From: Caenorhabditis remanei
Taxonomy: Eukaryota > Nematoda > Chromadorea > Rhabditida > Rhabditidae
Assembly: GCF_010183535.1 (NCBI RefSeq)
Contig: NC_071331.1
Coordinates: 23,250,001 to 23,314,000 of the forward strand
DNA length: 64,000 nt
Direction: 5' to 3'
Each line of letters begins with the position of its first letter. The first letter of the stretch is position 1. The position numbers were made by a program, and so were the translations under genes. This document shows, piece by piece, positions 22,613 through 33,893 of this stretch. Under the pieces are notes generated by a model. That model was not told the origin of the DNA and did not search any database. It saw only the letters and a program-made list of their open reading frames with translations.

Positions 22613-25363
22613 ATGGAAACGAAAACCATCACTGGAATTGTCTACTCGTTTATTTCCGCGGCGACACTTGGCTCCACGTTGGTCCCTCTGAAATTCTTCG
22701 ATCGAAGTGATGGAATATATTTTCAATGGGTACAGACTATGGGACAACTCATGGTTGGAGTATTTCTGACAATGTTTACGACGCCTAGTCCGGTTTTGCC
22801 GGTGGCAATGATTAATGGAGTGTTTTATGCGATTGGTGAGTGGAAAACTTCAAAATTTCCGATTTTGTCTGTCTGTGTGTCTGTCTATATACCTCGCATC
22901 ATTTTAAACAAAAAACAAAAAAGTTTGACACTATGTGGAATCGAACCCTGGTACCTCGGAGTGCAGTGGTTACTGTCTACCTTAACCACTCGGCCACCAT
23001 TGCGAAATTTTCGATTTTTTTTACGTTTTCAAAAATTTTTTTGAACTTTTTCAAAAATCTACAGTACTTCCATGGCCTAACTTTCATAGATTACTGTAAT
23101 TCAATTCTTGGCCAACAAATAGTATTAGAGCACCTTATAACAATGAATCCAAGACATTTTTGGTTTCGAACTATTTTGAAACAGAGAAATTTAAATTTTT
23201 GAAATTTTATAATAATCATTATTATTGTTGTACAGAGAATTTTACGCTTATCAGTTTTGTAGTCGACAACTTTTTGCTAGCTCCGCCCACTTTTGAGATA
23301 TTCCCAAAAATTCGAAAACTGTGTATTTTGCCGTGGTGGTGAAAATTCGAAATTTTCGAATTTACACTAATTTCTCAATTTCAAGTGCTTTATGTTGCTT
23401 TCATGCAAAAATCTAAAAATACGAAAAAATCTGCAAAATTTAAAAATTCTAATGTTCACCAACACGACAAAATGCACAGTTTTCGAATTTTACCACTTCC
23501 CCGTTTTAAAAGCTTATATCTCAAAATTGGGCGGAGCTATAAAAATGTTGTCAACTAATAAAATGACCGGCATAAAATTCTTTACATTTTTGTAGTCATC
23601 AACTTTTTGTTAGCTCCACCCTTTAGTTCTATCTTTCAGGAAACTCGTTCAGTGTCTTCATAATGGAAAACCTCGGCATGGCAATCGGATACCTTATCTG
23701 GAATTCGGTTGCTTGTATCGTCGGTTGGGCAGTCACTAGATACGGACTGTTCTATAATATTCAACAAATCCCAAAATGCGAATGGTTAAGTGTGCTTGGG
23801 ATAGCCGGTATTATTTTGGGAAGTGCGATTTTTACAATGGTGAAAAAGAAATCGATGAGGGTTCGTCCGGCTCCGTGGAGCACGTTGGAAGACCAGATTA
23901 AACACGCGAAGAAGACAAAGGAAGAGCCTCCGATCCCCAGGAAAATAGTGTGAGTTTATTGAGAAAGACGCAGAGAAGCTAGAGTCTCTAGTTGTCTGCG
24001 TCTCCGCCCTCTCTCTCTCGGACTTTAAAGGCTCATATCTCAAAACGAAGAGGAGCTAGAAAAAAGCGGTCAACTACAAAAATGTTGCAAATTTCATGTA
24101 GATTAATTTTGTAGTTTACAACTTTTTTCTAGCTCCTTACAGTTTTGAGATATAGCGCTTTGAAGTTAAGGAGATAGAGCAAAGAGACACTCAGAGAGAC
24201 GAGAGTATCTAGATTCTCTGCGTCTCCTCCCTCTATCATTTGTGTGAATTGAATTTTTAAACTTCAAAAGTCTGTCTGCGTGTCCAAATGTCCGGATGTG
24301 CGGTCTGTGTTTTTCTTGGGACTTCCGGTTGTCTTGTATCCCGATTTTTCTGATTTTCTAAACTAAAAATGCAATTTTAAGCCGGTTTCGCTGAAAATTT
24401 GTTTTTTCGTGAATTTCATTCAAGTAATCACAAAGAAGTATCAAAATCGGTCAATTATTCAGTTGAAACTCAAACTTTAAACTCAAAATATCTGTCTGTG
24501 CCCATATCCTCCTCTCTTCTTTTCTCAACTTCAATCGCTAATATCTTAAAAAGGGGCGGAGCTAGAAAAAAGTTGTCAACTACACAAATACGCAAAATTT
24601 TCCAAGGATCATTTTTGCAATTAACAACATTTTTATAGCTCCGGCCATTTTTGAGATATGAGCCTTTAAAGCACCGAGAGACCCAGAGAACCTAGACAGC
24701 TTTGTTTCTCTGCGTCTCTCCTCACCTTCAACCGCCCGTATCTCCACAGGGTTTGAAGCTATCAAAAAGTTTTCAACTACAAAAATGAAGCTCTCGTTCT
24801 GATCTACCAGGTCAACATATTTTTAAAATTCTTTTATTTTTATAATTTCAGCTGCCTCCTCCTCACCATGTTCGTCGGATTCCTCTACGGTAACTTCTAC
24901 TCCCCAATCAGCTACCTCATGACAAACGACCCGGGAGCCAGTCAAGACGTCCGCTCCTATTTCTTGTCCTATTGCCTCGGCGCCTCATTCACATCTACCG
25001 TAATCTTCATGGGATACTCGGTGGTCATGAAAAACGTGCCACGTTGCAATCCGGAGCTCACCACCCCGTCGATCGTCTCAGGCATACTGTATGGCGTAGG
25101 GATGCTCTCGTTTTTTACGGCCTGCCAGAATTTGGATCAGGTAACCTAATTATAGTTAATTATCTATAAAAAACTAATTATTTTTTTAGGTCATCGCCTA
25201 CCCAATTCTGTCAAAAGCGCCTGGAATCGTTGTCAGCTTGTGGGCCATATTTTTGTTTAAGGAAATTCAAGGAAGAAAGAATATAATCCAGCTGTTTTTT
25301 GGGATTTTTGTGACTCTTTTGGGGATTTGTTGTGTTTCGTTGTCGAAGGTGCTGGATATTTAA
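22613..25363 (+). CDS. TMEM144-like multi-pass membrane transporter
   Basis: Four exons (22613-22835, 23640-23949, 24852-25140, 25190-25363) join in frame to 331 residues. The product begins METKTITGIVYSFISAATLG and contains several glycine-rich hydrophobic helices such as GMAIGYLIWNSVACIVGWAV, FVGFLYGNFYSPISYLM and AYPILSKAPGIVVSLWAIF. A polar loop with PWSTLEDQIKHAKKTKEEPP separates the two halves. This is the TMEM144 (formerly DUF1632) family, related to the drug/metabolite transporter fold with about ten helices; the substrate is unknown. The ATG at 22613 gives a normal N-terminus. Intron 1 (804 bp) holds a tRNA-derived fragment and one - strand piRNA core at 23177. Introns 1 and 2 hold repeated copies of an agctccgccc / ttttgagata element in both orientations. 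Two upstream lysine/AT-rich open frames are not part of the gene. Confidence 0.9.
22928..23006 (-). other. tRNA-derived degenerate sequence in intron 1
   Basis: On the - strand it reads ggtggccgagtggttaagg followed by agggttcgattcc, which resemble Leu/Ser tRNA D and T arms. Acceptor strands do not pair and the T-stem is broken, so it is a pseudogene or tRNA-derived repeat. Confidence 0.5.
23177..23184 (-). promoter_or_regulatory. 21U-RNA core motif in TMEM144-like intron 1
   Basis: An exact TGAAACAG lies inside intron 1, antisense to the host gene. It is the only exact core found between 21990 and 26456. Confidence 0.5.
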
Positions 25364-27328
25364 TTTGAGAAAATGAATGAATTCTTAAATTGTTAGAATG
25401 TGGGCGTGGTTTAAATATATTATACATAATGACGTAAAAACAATGACTTGAAAGAAATGGAGGCATTTTTACAAGGAATTTTGAAACCGAGAAAAAAGTT
25501 GACACCTTGCTGTAAAATCAATATTATGAGCTAAAAAATATACGAAAATGAAAATCTCGACGAGTTTTATGTCTGTAATGGGTCAAAAAGAGTTGCAGAC
25601 AACTCTAGGCTAAACATTTTTTAAATTTTCAACATTTTTCAGAATATAGTCATGATTATAATTTCCTGAAAGCTCTCATTTTGCTGATTTTAAAAGTATT
25701 TGTTTGATGAACCCGACAGAATTACAGCAATTTTCGTCGGATTTGGTTGGTTTTAGTGTCAAACAATAGGAAATGTTTTGATATTTGATCTGAAAAATAT
25801 ACCATATCGGATCTCGGTCTATAGACGAACAAAAAATTGGCTAAAATCGCAAAAACCCTCAAAACTCGCTTCAGAGGGAGTCTACAGACTAAAAGTTTTG
25901 AAATTTTTGAAATACCGTATCTCACGCTGAAAATGGGCTAGAAAATGCGGTGTTGGGTGCAAATCTGCTTAAAAATTATTGAATAAAAGTCAGCTGTTTT
26001 TCGGGATTTTTGTGACTCTTTTGGGGATTTGTTGTGTTTCGTTGTCGAAGGTTTTGGAGCTTTAATTCGAAAGGATAAATGAATTTTTAAACTGTTAGAA
26101 TGTGAGCGTGGTTTAAATATACATAATGATGTAAAAACAGTGACTCGAAAGAAATGCAGACATTTTTACAAGGAATTTTGAAACCGAGAAAAAAGTTGAG
26201 AATCATGAGCTGAAAAATATGCGATGATGAAAATCTCGACGAGTTTTATGTCTGTGACGGTGACTACTGCCGATGGTTTTCAGATGTAAAAACTTTGACC
26301 TATATTTTTTTCAAATACCAGGCCTCGAGGGCAAAAACTGAATACATATTTGGAATCAGCGTTTTCTCAGATTTCCAATGATATAAGTCACGGCTCATAA
26401 CTCCGCTGTCATTAGGTAACCTTGGTGGCTTCAAAAATAAAACTCGTAGAAGTTTACTGTTTCAATAAAACATTGAAAATTGTTGAACGGAACTTGGGAT
26501 AGTAAGACAAGCCATTGTAGAAACTGATTCTTTCTATAAAAAATCGTATAAGAATAAGAACAAAAAAAATTGGGAGGGGGAACAAGGAATTGAACTAAAT
26601 ATATTTCGCATGATAAACAATAAATGTTTTGATAAACTATTAGGAGAATGAAACTGTTGGGAGCTGATGAAAGTGCGAATTTGAATGATTCAGCACGGGA
26701 AACGGTGGTCTGTGAAGGTGAGCAGCTCACATACATATAGTGCTGAAATTTTGAATAATTTAAAAGAGTAGAGGTTTTCGTGGTTTTAGATAGGTTTATT
26801 AGGGTAAGAATAAGGATGGGAAGAAGAAGTCATGAATGATAATAAGAACGGTATTTATACTGGATTTTCGATGGGCGGAGTCAGCGGCTTCAAGGCAGGC
26901 AGGGCAACGGGCGCTTCAGGAATGTGCATCATGGGACTGTGGGCGATAGAGCATTTGAGGTTTGAGTTTGGTTATGGCGAATGACGTTGATGGGGCATGT
27001 AGAGACGGTTTGGATCTTGTGGGCGGCTGGGTGAGATAGTGTTGGGGATTGGAGACGGTTCCAGAATGTGATGTGGATGGGATATGGAGCGGCGTCTTTG
27101 ACAGTGTGGGTTGATGGCGAGCGAGTGCATGAGTTGGTGAGACGTTGACGGGAGATCTGTAAGAATCGTGTTAGGCTTAATAATGGAAATGGGACGTGGG
27201 AGTGGGCTCGCCTGTCCTGGACAGAGACCCGGAAGTTATCCGTATGGGATGATGATGATGCGTCACCGGGTACAAAGTCCGGTGGGATCTTGGAATACCT
27301 AAGGGATTACGATATCCCTTACAAAAGT
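25364..27328. repeat. Partial duplication of the TMEM144-like 3' end and GC-richer spacer
   Basis: Positions 25990-26265 repeat 25287-25560: the end of the last exon (FFGIFVTLLGICCVSLSKV) plus 3' flank with small differences. The copy lacks the rest of the gene and is a fragment. A piRNA core lies at 26457-26464 (+). Positions 26310-26420 match the foldback family of 44175. The stretch 26800-27328 is GC-richer than its surroundings; a - strand open frame there has proline/threonine-rich low complexity and no family I recognise. Confidence 0.65.
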
Positions 27329-27595
27329 TTAGAATGTATCATGCTTACATCTGGATACCACTGTTGCATCGCCCAATTCCACAATGTAGATTCCAGTGTG
27401 AAGTTGGTTAACCGGACACTTTCCGTAGAATGCGAATCCACAATTTCCTTTTGCCATGTGACACCCAAAGTTCATCCCGAATGGCTCGCAGTAGGTTGTC
27501 GAAATCGGGCCTTCGGTTGTGTAGATGACATATTTCGGGAGATTGTACTATGCATATATTGATCTACCGTGAATGAAGTTTCCTACGGGAGCAAC
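27329..27595 (-). pseudogene. Cysteine-rich gene fragment with in-frame TAG
   Basis: A - strand exon from an acceptor at 27595 to TAA at 27329 reads VAPVGNFIHGRSIYA, then TAG at 27548-27550, then YNLPKYVIYTTEGPISTTYC and a Cys-rich tail (CEPFGMNFGC, GNCGFAFYGKC, CPVNQLHTG). If splicing used the later acceptor ending at 27548, the stop would be skipped and 72 codons would remain open. No start exon was found; upstream lies a MITE (27652-27890). Family not recognised. It may be a decayed gene or the last exon of a live one. Confidence 0.45.
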
Positions 27596-27651
27596 CTGTA
27601 ATGATTGTCTGTATTAAAGTATAATCATGACTGTGGGTTCGAGATTGGTAA

Positions 27652-27890
27652 GGTGGCTATTCGTTAATGTGCCGCGGGCCGGGAAAAAGTGCCAAAAAAC
27701 GCAAAAATGGCTAAAAAATCCATACTAGCCCGGCCCGCGGCATATTAACAAATAGACATCCGGCCCGTAGTAGGTCAGGAATATAGAACTCGTCGAGATC
27801 TACATTTTGGTATATTTTTCAACTCATAATATTCATTTTGACGCGAGTTACGCGCCGGCCCGTGTCGGCCCGTTTCTTTTTTACAAGTAT
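27652..27890. mobile_element. CATACTTGC-family MITE, 5'-shortened copy
   Basis: It shares ggctattcgttaatgtgccg arms and an acaagtatgg right end with the 15870 element. The left terminal repeat is missing. Confidence 0.65.
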
Positions 27891-27959
27891 GGTAGATCTC
27901 ATCACAAAAGTACGGTATGAGCCTTTTTAACAGATTTCGTGGCGAGACCCAAATTTGTA

Positions 27960-28860
27960 GTGCTGATAAACTGTGCTAATTTCAAAAAAAAACTTACGAC
28001 ATACTTCACTGACATCTCCAAATCGAGGGTTTTCTGTTCCGCTAATCTGTTGTTGAAGCTCTTTTAAAAAAAGATAAACGTGTGACTCAGCTTGTGCGCT
28101 GCCTCGAATCCTACCGTTTCATCGAACCCCATGTTCCTGACGATTTCCTATAAACTGAATTTTCCAAAAAGTGTTATTTTCCAAAAAAAATTATATATAT
28201 TTTTTACTGTTTTAACAAAAAAAAACGTAATAAACTCAACTCACTGTGTTTTTAATTTTACTTCTCCCGATCAATGAAATTAAAAACTAAAATAGGCAGA
28301 TTATTTTCTACAAACAGAGTGCTGAATAAAATAGAAAATCAAAAGCCCTAAAAGAAACACGGATTCTGACATTTCTGAACTTGACTCCCCCTCTTATTTT
28401 TATTGTATTTCTTTTTTTGTATTCTATTTTTAATTGATTAACCTTCACGTATCGAGCATGCGTAAATAAATAATAATAATAATAATAATACCCCATGTTC
28501 CTTTCCTATAAACTCTATTTTTTTTATTTTTCCAAAAACTATTTGTAACTTACTTTTAAAAAATGCCACAACTCTTTGGATATTGGATTTGTCCTTCCAT
28601 TGCCAGGATTATACGTAGACTTTTCAGTTCGAAACTTCATTGTGACATTCATGGACCATCTGCAATAAAATTCGTTTCCAAGTAACATTTTTATGAAACA
28701 GTAATATTTGAAAATTATTTTACAATTTCCAAACATTATTTTTCACTGTTTCAGCAAAAAACCTTGTTAAACTCTACTCACCGAGTTTCCAGTTGTTGTT
28801 CTTTGAGATTAGTAAAATAAATAAGAAGGAATTCTATAAAAATCAAATAAAGGGTAGGCT
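27960..28860 (-). other. Possible short gene of unknown family
   Basis: On the - strand, three short open segments with splice-like borders can be joined. The first is near 28783-28815, ending before GTGAGT. The second, about 28556-28657, reads WSMNVTMKFRTEKSTYNP and then GNGRTNPISKELWHFLK before GTAAGT. The third, about 28000-28060, is glutamate/glutamine-rich. The start is missing and the phase of the last junction is uncertain. The parallel place in the duplicated block (38671-38960) reads differently. An (AAT)n tract lies at 28469-28490. Treat as unproven. Confidence 0.25.
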
Positions 28861-29111
28861 TGTCACCAGACGGCCAATAGGAAGAGAATACTAAAGTAGA
28901 AATAAAAAATGAAACAAAATGTTGGAAAGAGGGAAAATGTGACTCATATCAGAAAAGGGAAGGAGGGATAGAAGAGAAAAAAGAAAAGAGTTAGAGAGAT
29001 CGGGCAGAACTGTGATGAGAAAGAAGAGACGCAGAGAATCGAATCATCATTTCAAATTTGTTTCATCTTTTTAAAAACACTTTTTGAAATATAAATTTTC
29101 AAAAATAGATT

Positions 29112-29132
29112 GAAAATGATTAGATAGTCTCA
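29112..29132 (-). ncRNA. Candidate 21U-RNA locus, left half of a dyad
   Basis: The - strand core is at 29171-29178. TAGT on the - strand (29135 down to 29132) places the T exactly 42.5 nt away. The partner core at 29155 faces the other way. Confidence 0.6.
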
Positions 29133-29201
29133 CTAAATAACACCACGCATGATACTGTTTCAAAAATTATTGAAACAGGAAAAAATAGTGGTCTTCTTTA
29201 C

Positions 29202-29222
29202 TGGTTTATCGATATCATTCGA
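29202..29222 (+). ncRNA. Candidate 21U-RNA locus, right half of a dyad
   Basis: The core is at 29155-29162. TACT at 29199-29202 gives a T 43.5 nt from the core centre. Confidence 0.55.
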
Positions 29223-29344
29223 ATTCAAAAGTATGATTTTTAAAGAACAAAAATTTTAATCACGATTTTTCAGTAGAAAAAAGATTTGGTGCTCAATATG
29301 CTATTAATTATTCGCATTTTAATTTACTAGCTGAAAGTCATTAA

Positions 29345-29876
29345 AGGAGGACTGAAGTCATATTTTTTTATTTCAGATTCTGATACTTCAGAAAATTCTG
29401 AACAACTTTCATCATTGGAGCATGTGCTAAAAATCGCTCTAAACGCCCTTAATTCACGTTTTCCCGGCTCAAAAGGAGCCTAGGTGGAAGAGTTTTCCCA
29501 CGCGAATTTTTGCCCCCGTGTAGTCCTCTCGGACAAAATTATTTCTTTTTATTTCTCGATTTTTCGTTTTCTTGCTTTTTTCAACACATTTTCGTGTTTT
29601 TTTCAATTTATATCGTAAAAAAGAAGAAAAAACACGAAATTTTGTTGAAAAAAGCAAGAAAACGAAAAATAAAAAGAAATAATATTGTCCGAGAGGACTA
29701 CACGGGGGCAAAAATTTGGGTGTGAAAACTCTTCCACCTAGGCTTCTTTTGAGCCGGGAAAACGTGAATTTAGGGCGTTCAGAGCGATTTTCAGTATATG
29801 CTCCAATGATGAAAGTTGTTCAGAATTTTTTGAAGTATCAGAATCTGAAATAAAAAAATATGACTTCAGTCCTCCT
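29345..29876. mobile_element. TTAA-flanked palindromic element of 532 bp
   Basis: Perfect-looking ends AGGAGGACTGAAGTCATA and complement are flanked by TTAA at 29341-29344 and 29877-29880. The arms run almost to the centre, including cccccgtgtagtcctctcgg and its inverse. A TTAA target is characteristic of piggyBac-type transposition. There is no transposase, so it is a non-autonomous element. The open frames in it are mirror images. Confidence 0.8.
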
Positions 29877-30084
29877 TTAACTGAAAAACTACTGTTTCAA
29901 ATGAATATTAATTTATGATTTTTTTTGAAACATTATTAAACTTTGTACAAATATCAACAATCTTTTTTGTTTCAACATTTCTCAGCATCAAGCATCACAG
30001 ACACTATCCAATTTATTGTTAGTTGTTCCACCATTTAACTGTTTCAAACACTTTTGAAATAGAATAAAAAACATTTTGTGCTAC

Positions 30085-30105
30085 TATGTAAAATTTGTTT
30101 TCATA
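30085..30105 (+). ncRNA. Candidate 21U-RNA locus
   Basis: The core is at 30039-30046. TACT at 30082-30085 gives a T 42.5 nt from the core centre. Confidence 0.6.
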
Positions 30106-30500
30106 ACCTCTTTCAAGAACATTTGTTAATGGATTTAGTTTTTGAAAGTTCTTTAGAAAATTGTCGGAATCTGGAACAGTTCTAGAAAATACGAAAAGAC
30201 ACGATTTGTATACTCGCTAAATTTTCTCTAATACAACTTTTACTGTTTCAAAAATTTTGAAACAAAATAAAAATCTTTGAGCAGTCTTTCTGTGTACATA
30301 TATTTTGAATAACTTTTTAAAATCTTTTTTTTATTAATAACTTTTTTACAAAACACTAGTTTTTAAGAAAAGTTAATTAAATTTACTGTTTCTCGGATCT
30401 TATTGAAATTTCTGAAATTCTGAAAGATTACTAAGAGATAACTTCTGTGTTTCGAAACCGGAACAGCAGGTCACTATTTCCTGCAAAGCCAATTAAATTT

Positions 30501-31479
30501 TCAGTAAAATTTGAAACAGAAAATTGTTGAACAAAAAATGAATTTAAACAAAGTCAATATTGAAAAATAACAAGAACCATTACAAAAAAACGGAAGGAAA
30601 ACGGGATTCGCGGAATTCATGCAGGGGCAAGGAGTAGATTTCTTGATGCTTTGTGGATTGAATTTTGTGATGACTGATGGAGGATTAGGGTAGTAAGTGC
30701 AGACACCGACCGTCGAGTTTCTCTCGAATTCAAGACCTTCTTGAAGATTGAATAACTCGTTTTTTCTGGAATATACTTGTTCATATTTTTAATTCCCAAT
30801 CCTCCCTCACCGATAATTCCTACAAAAATCCCGATGCATCCATCGGTACCATTTAGTTATAGTTGAATTGAATCTGTTCTGCAGGATGGAATCGTAACAT
30901 CCACGTATGTAAGCTGTTTGGCCTAGAAATTGATGAATTTCAACGAATTTTAAAGACTAAACTTACCATTTATTTCTTCTGTCAGTGTTAGACATATTGA
31001 AGCGCAAGGGATGGTTGGGATGGATTTGTAGGTGGTAATATTGTCATTGCAGTCATCTGAATAGGGAATATTTTGTCGGAAGTAAAAATGATCGGAATTC
31101 GGAAGGCGGAAGGAAGGAATTCCGCACAGCTCTGATACCGATATAATTGTAAAAAAAGTAACCAAATGTTGGTCAGTGTAAGGTTACACTTACCAACTTC
31201 AACCTTTCATAACTCCACATGGATGGTTCAAAATGAAAAACTGTCAACGACAAACTTGTTTTTGGGTCTGTTACGCTGAGTTTACCTGTGTAAACAACCG
31301 GCTTTTTATAGATGCATGGCCATTTGTTTTCGTAGACCTCTGACATACATGAGTAACAGGGAAAGACGTCTAGAAGACATATAAATCTTTTTTTTTTGTT
31401 TAAAAATTAACTCACGCGGCTCTGACGCCTTCGCAAAATAATTAGCAGAACTTGTGAGAATGAGAAGTTTAAGAAACAT
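30501..31479 (-). CDS. Ly6/uPAR-like cysteine-rich secreted or anchored protein
   Basis: Five exons on the - strand join in frame to 204 residues: 31416-31479, 31286-31369, 30967-31056, 30811-30922 and 30501-30765. It starts MFLKLLILTSSANYFAKAS, a signal peptide. Cysteines follow the pattern CYSCMS, DDCNDNITTYKSIPTIPC, CLTLTEEING, then GQTAYIRGCYDSIL, which fits a nematode Ly6-like three-finger fold. The tail is hydrophobic (VFLPFFCNGSCYFSILTLF) and could be a GPI-attachment or membrane segment. A longer exon 3 using an acceptor near 31137 is also in frame and adds residues including CGIPSFRLPNSDHF. The stop lies in a repeat-rich stretch beside a piRNA core (30512), so the true 3' end needs transcript evidence. 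Role unknown; Ly6 proteins often act at synapses or with receptors. Confidence 0.65.
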
Positions 31480-31689
31480 TTTGAGTAGGTGAAGAAGAAG
31501 ATGAAAATAAAAGACTCATTTGTTACACTTTGAAGGGAGCAGCCAGGGAACGCTCCCAATCATCAACTGTTGTTTTTTGATAGGTACGTCAAGAGAGTTT
31601 CCGAAACTTGATGAAAATTATATTATATCATTCTTATATATAGAAGACAAGTGGTGTTTGTCTGTCTGTCTGAGGCACTGTCCGCAGCA

Positions 31690-31790
31690 ATTTTGGAAAG
31701 ATAAGAGAAACTGAGCCAGCGGGCAAAACCGAACTGTCGTGCATTGGACAGCGACAGCCGCTTTAGACCACTCGGCCATGCGGGCACGTT
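31690..31790 (-). other. tRNA-derived degenerate sequence
   Basis: The - strand reads catggccgagtggtctaaag, a Leu/Ser-type D arm, followed by gttcggttttgcccgc in place of the T arm. There is no closing acceptor stem. It belongs to a dispersed repeat with gtctgtctgtctg nearby. Confidence 0.4.
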
Positions 31791-31956
31791 TGAGAGAAGG
31801 TGGCCACGTGAATGAGGAGAGGCCAGCCGACTGAATCGCCGAAGGCGAGGCAGATAGGCTGGTAATAATATATTAATCATTAGCAATCCGTACAGCTAGA
31901 TAAATATTTTTCCGTCCGTATTTCTACCAGGCACTGCTTTGTGAATTCTTCAAAAA

Positions 31957-31977
31957 GTTGTTTACTCGATCAAAACA
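31957..31977 (-). ncRNA. Candidate 21U-RNA locus, left half of a dyad
   Basis: The - strand core is at 32016-32023. TGCT on the - strand (31980 down to 31977) places the T exactly 42.5 nt away. The partner core is at 32000. Confidence 0.6.
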
Positions 31978-32044
31978 GCAATAAAATTTACACTACTCAC
32001 TGTTTCAGAAACTTTTGAAACAGGGGAAAAGTGTTGACTTTTAC

Positions 32045-32065
32045 TGTCTCATCGATTTCTATTTG
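32045..32065 (+). ncRNA. Candidate 21U-RNA locus, right half of a dyad
   Basis: The core is at 32000-32007. TACT at 32042-32045 gives a T 41.5 nt from the core centre. Confidence 0.6.
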
Positions 32066-32141
32066 AATTCTTAGAACTCAATAGATTTATTAACCATAGA
32101 ATTTGTTTTGCACAAAACTTCAAAATAATTAGTGTAATCTA

Positions 32142-32253
32142 TTAGCACGGCTCGCTTCTTATAACCGCGCTCTGTCGAAACTGAAGAAAAAGGCGTGGGA
32201 AATTGAAATACGCATTTCGGAGGAGCGCAATTGTAAAAACTGTGTCGAGCTAA
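32142..32253. mobile_element. TTAGCACG-type MITE inside the duplicated block
   Basis: The ends are ttagcacggctcgcttctta and gtcgagctaa. The same insertion is present in the second block copy at 41552, so it predates the duplication. Confidence 0.7.
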
Positions 32254-33411
32254 TACACTACAATAAAATGAAACTATTAACAATATTTTTGTTTCAACAT
32301 TTCTCAGCATCAGTACCGACACTACAAGGAGCATTAAAAGTACTTAGGGAACAAAAAAAGTTTAAATTATAACTCCGAAACAGTAAAAAAAGAATTAGAA
32401 AACTGACTTGTTGGAGCTAGAATTCTGGATTTGCGACAGCATTACATATTGTTCAACAGAACACTATAATCTTTAATTTAAAAAAATTAAAACAGCAAGT
32501 TTTGGGAATGAATTCTCTAGAAACAAACTTGACTTTAATAAAAATAACAAGAAATAAAAATCTGAGTAATTCTATTCCAAAAATTTTGAAGCATACAGAG
32601 CCTATTGCCCAACGATCAATTCTACTATTGCATGAAACATTTAGAATGTGAGTTTGAAACAGTAAAAAAATATTTAAATGTTTCATTTGCTATAAAAGTG
32701 TACCTAAATAATAAGGGTTTATAGAAATTAATCTTATAGTGAATGCAAATTAGCTCGCATAGACAACATCGCAATGAGAAAACTCCATTGTTTCAGCATT
32801 TCTAAAAATCAGAATTTGTTACATGTTCATTTATTGACATCTGTATGTATATTGACACCTGTAAAATCCTTTGATTTTGAGTCATTTGAGATTATAAAGA
32901 TGATAGAGGGAATGTTACTAAGGACATCTGGACAAACAGACATACACATTGTCAAGATTTTTTCTGTTTCAAATTTGTTCTGACTTCTGCTGCCGTACGG
33001 TTTCTTCACTTCTGTCACTTCATATTAAGGATATAAATCTGGAAAACCATATAACACCAAGAATCAGAAAAAATGAATTTTATTTGGGAGATCAGTGGAA
33101 CAGTATTTATTTTTCATTTTCTGTTATTCTGCTCTAATCGAGTATTGTTTCGTTACTTGGAGATTTGTTAATCAATGTTTTTATGCTCATAATTATTTTC
33201 AGCCCCTGAAACTATTTTTGAAATAGCTAGAAAATACTGGAGAAAATACTTTATTCTGTTTCAAAGTTTTTCAAAACAGAAAATATGACACTACCGATTG
33301 TTCAGCAAAATATTAGCAGTTCAATATAGTTTACATTATCACAAAAGAAATATTCTAGCCAATTGAAAATAAATGGATTATTATTGTTTTAGAACAGTTT
33401 GAAACATAATT

Positions 33412-33432
33412 TTTTCACAAGATGAACGACCA
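33412..33432 (-). ncRNA. Candidate 21U-RNA locus (duplicated)
   Basis: The - strand core is at 33470-33477. CAAT on the - strand (33435 down to 33432) gives a T 41.5 nt away. The same arrangement occurs at 42859-42879. Confidence 0.55.
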
Positions 33433-33893
33433 TTGCTACCGAAAATATAAAATACTGACATGGTAACTTTGAAACAGTGAAATAATATTGGAATATTCAT
33501 TTTGCTATTAAAAATAGTCCAAATCCGTAATATCTTTGAGTTCCTGGGAGTTTTAAATATATTTTTATTTAGAAATTAAAAAAATAAGCGACATTTTTTT
33601 ATTTTTAAAGAAAATTGAAAAAGAGACAACAATAAACAGCTAGATTAAAGTAACCAAATAAAACCGACAGGATATAGAATTATTGCCGGACCAAGTAAGT
33701 TGTAGTTGGAAACATTTTAATTTCCAACAGTTTTTTAACCGATTCGATTTCCTTATCAGTTCAAAACATCAAATATATATTTTTATGAGAGTGCATGACA
33801 ACTCAACATCATTATCATTTAATTACCATAATTATTATGATCAGAAGCAAATACCAAAAACGCGAATCATTCATTCATCATTCCGTTACACGA

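Noticed and set aside
22928..23006. Functional tRNA gene
   Set aside because: The D-arm is convincing, but acceptor and T stems do not pair.
26800..27328. GC-richer stretch as a retroelement or gene 3' end
   Set aside because: No reverse transcriptase, integrase or gag motif could be read; only low-complexity frames.
29469..29725. Overlapping open frames on both strands
   Set aside because: Produced by the palindrome 29345-29876; the same residues appear in both.
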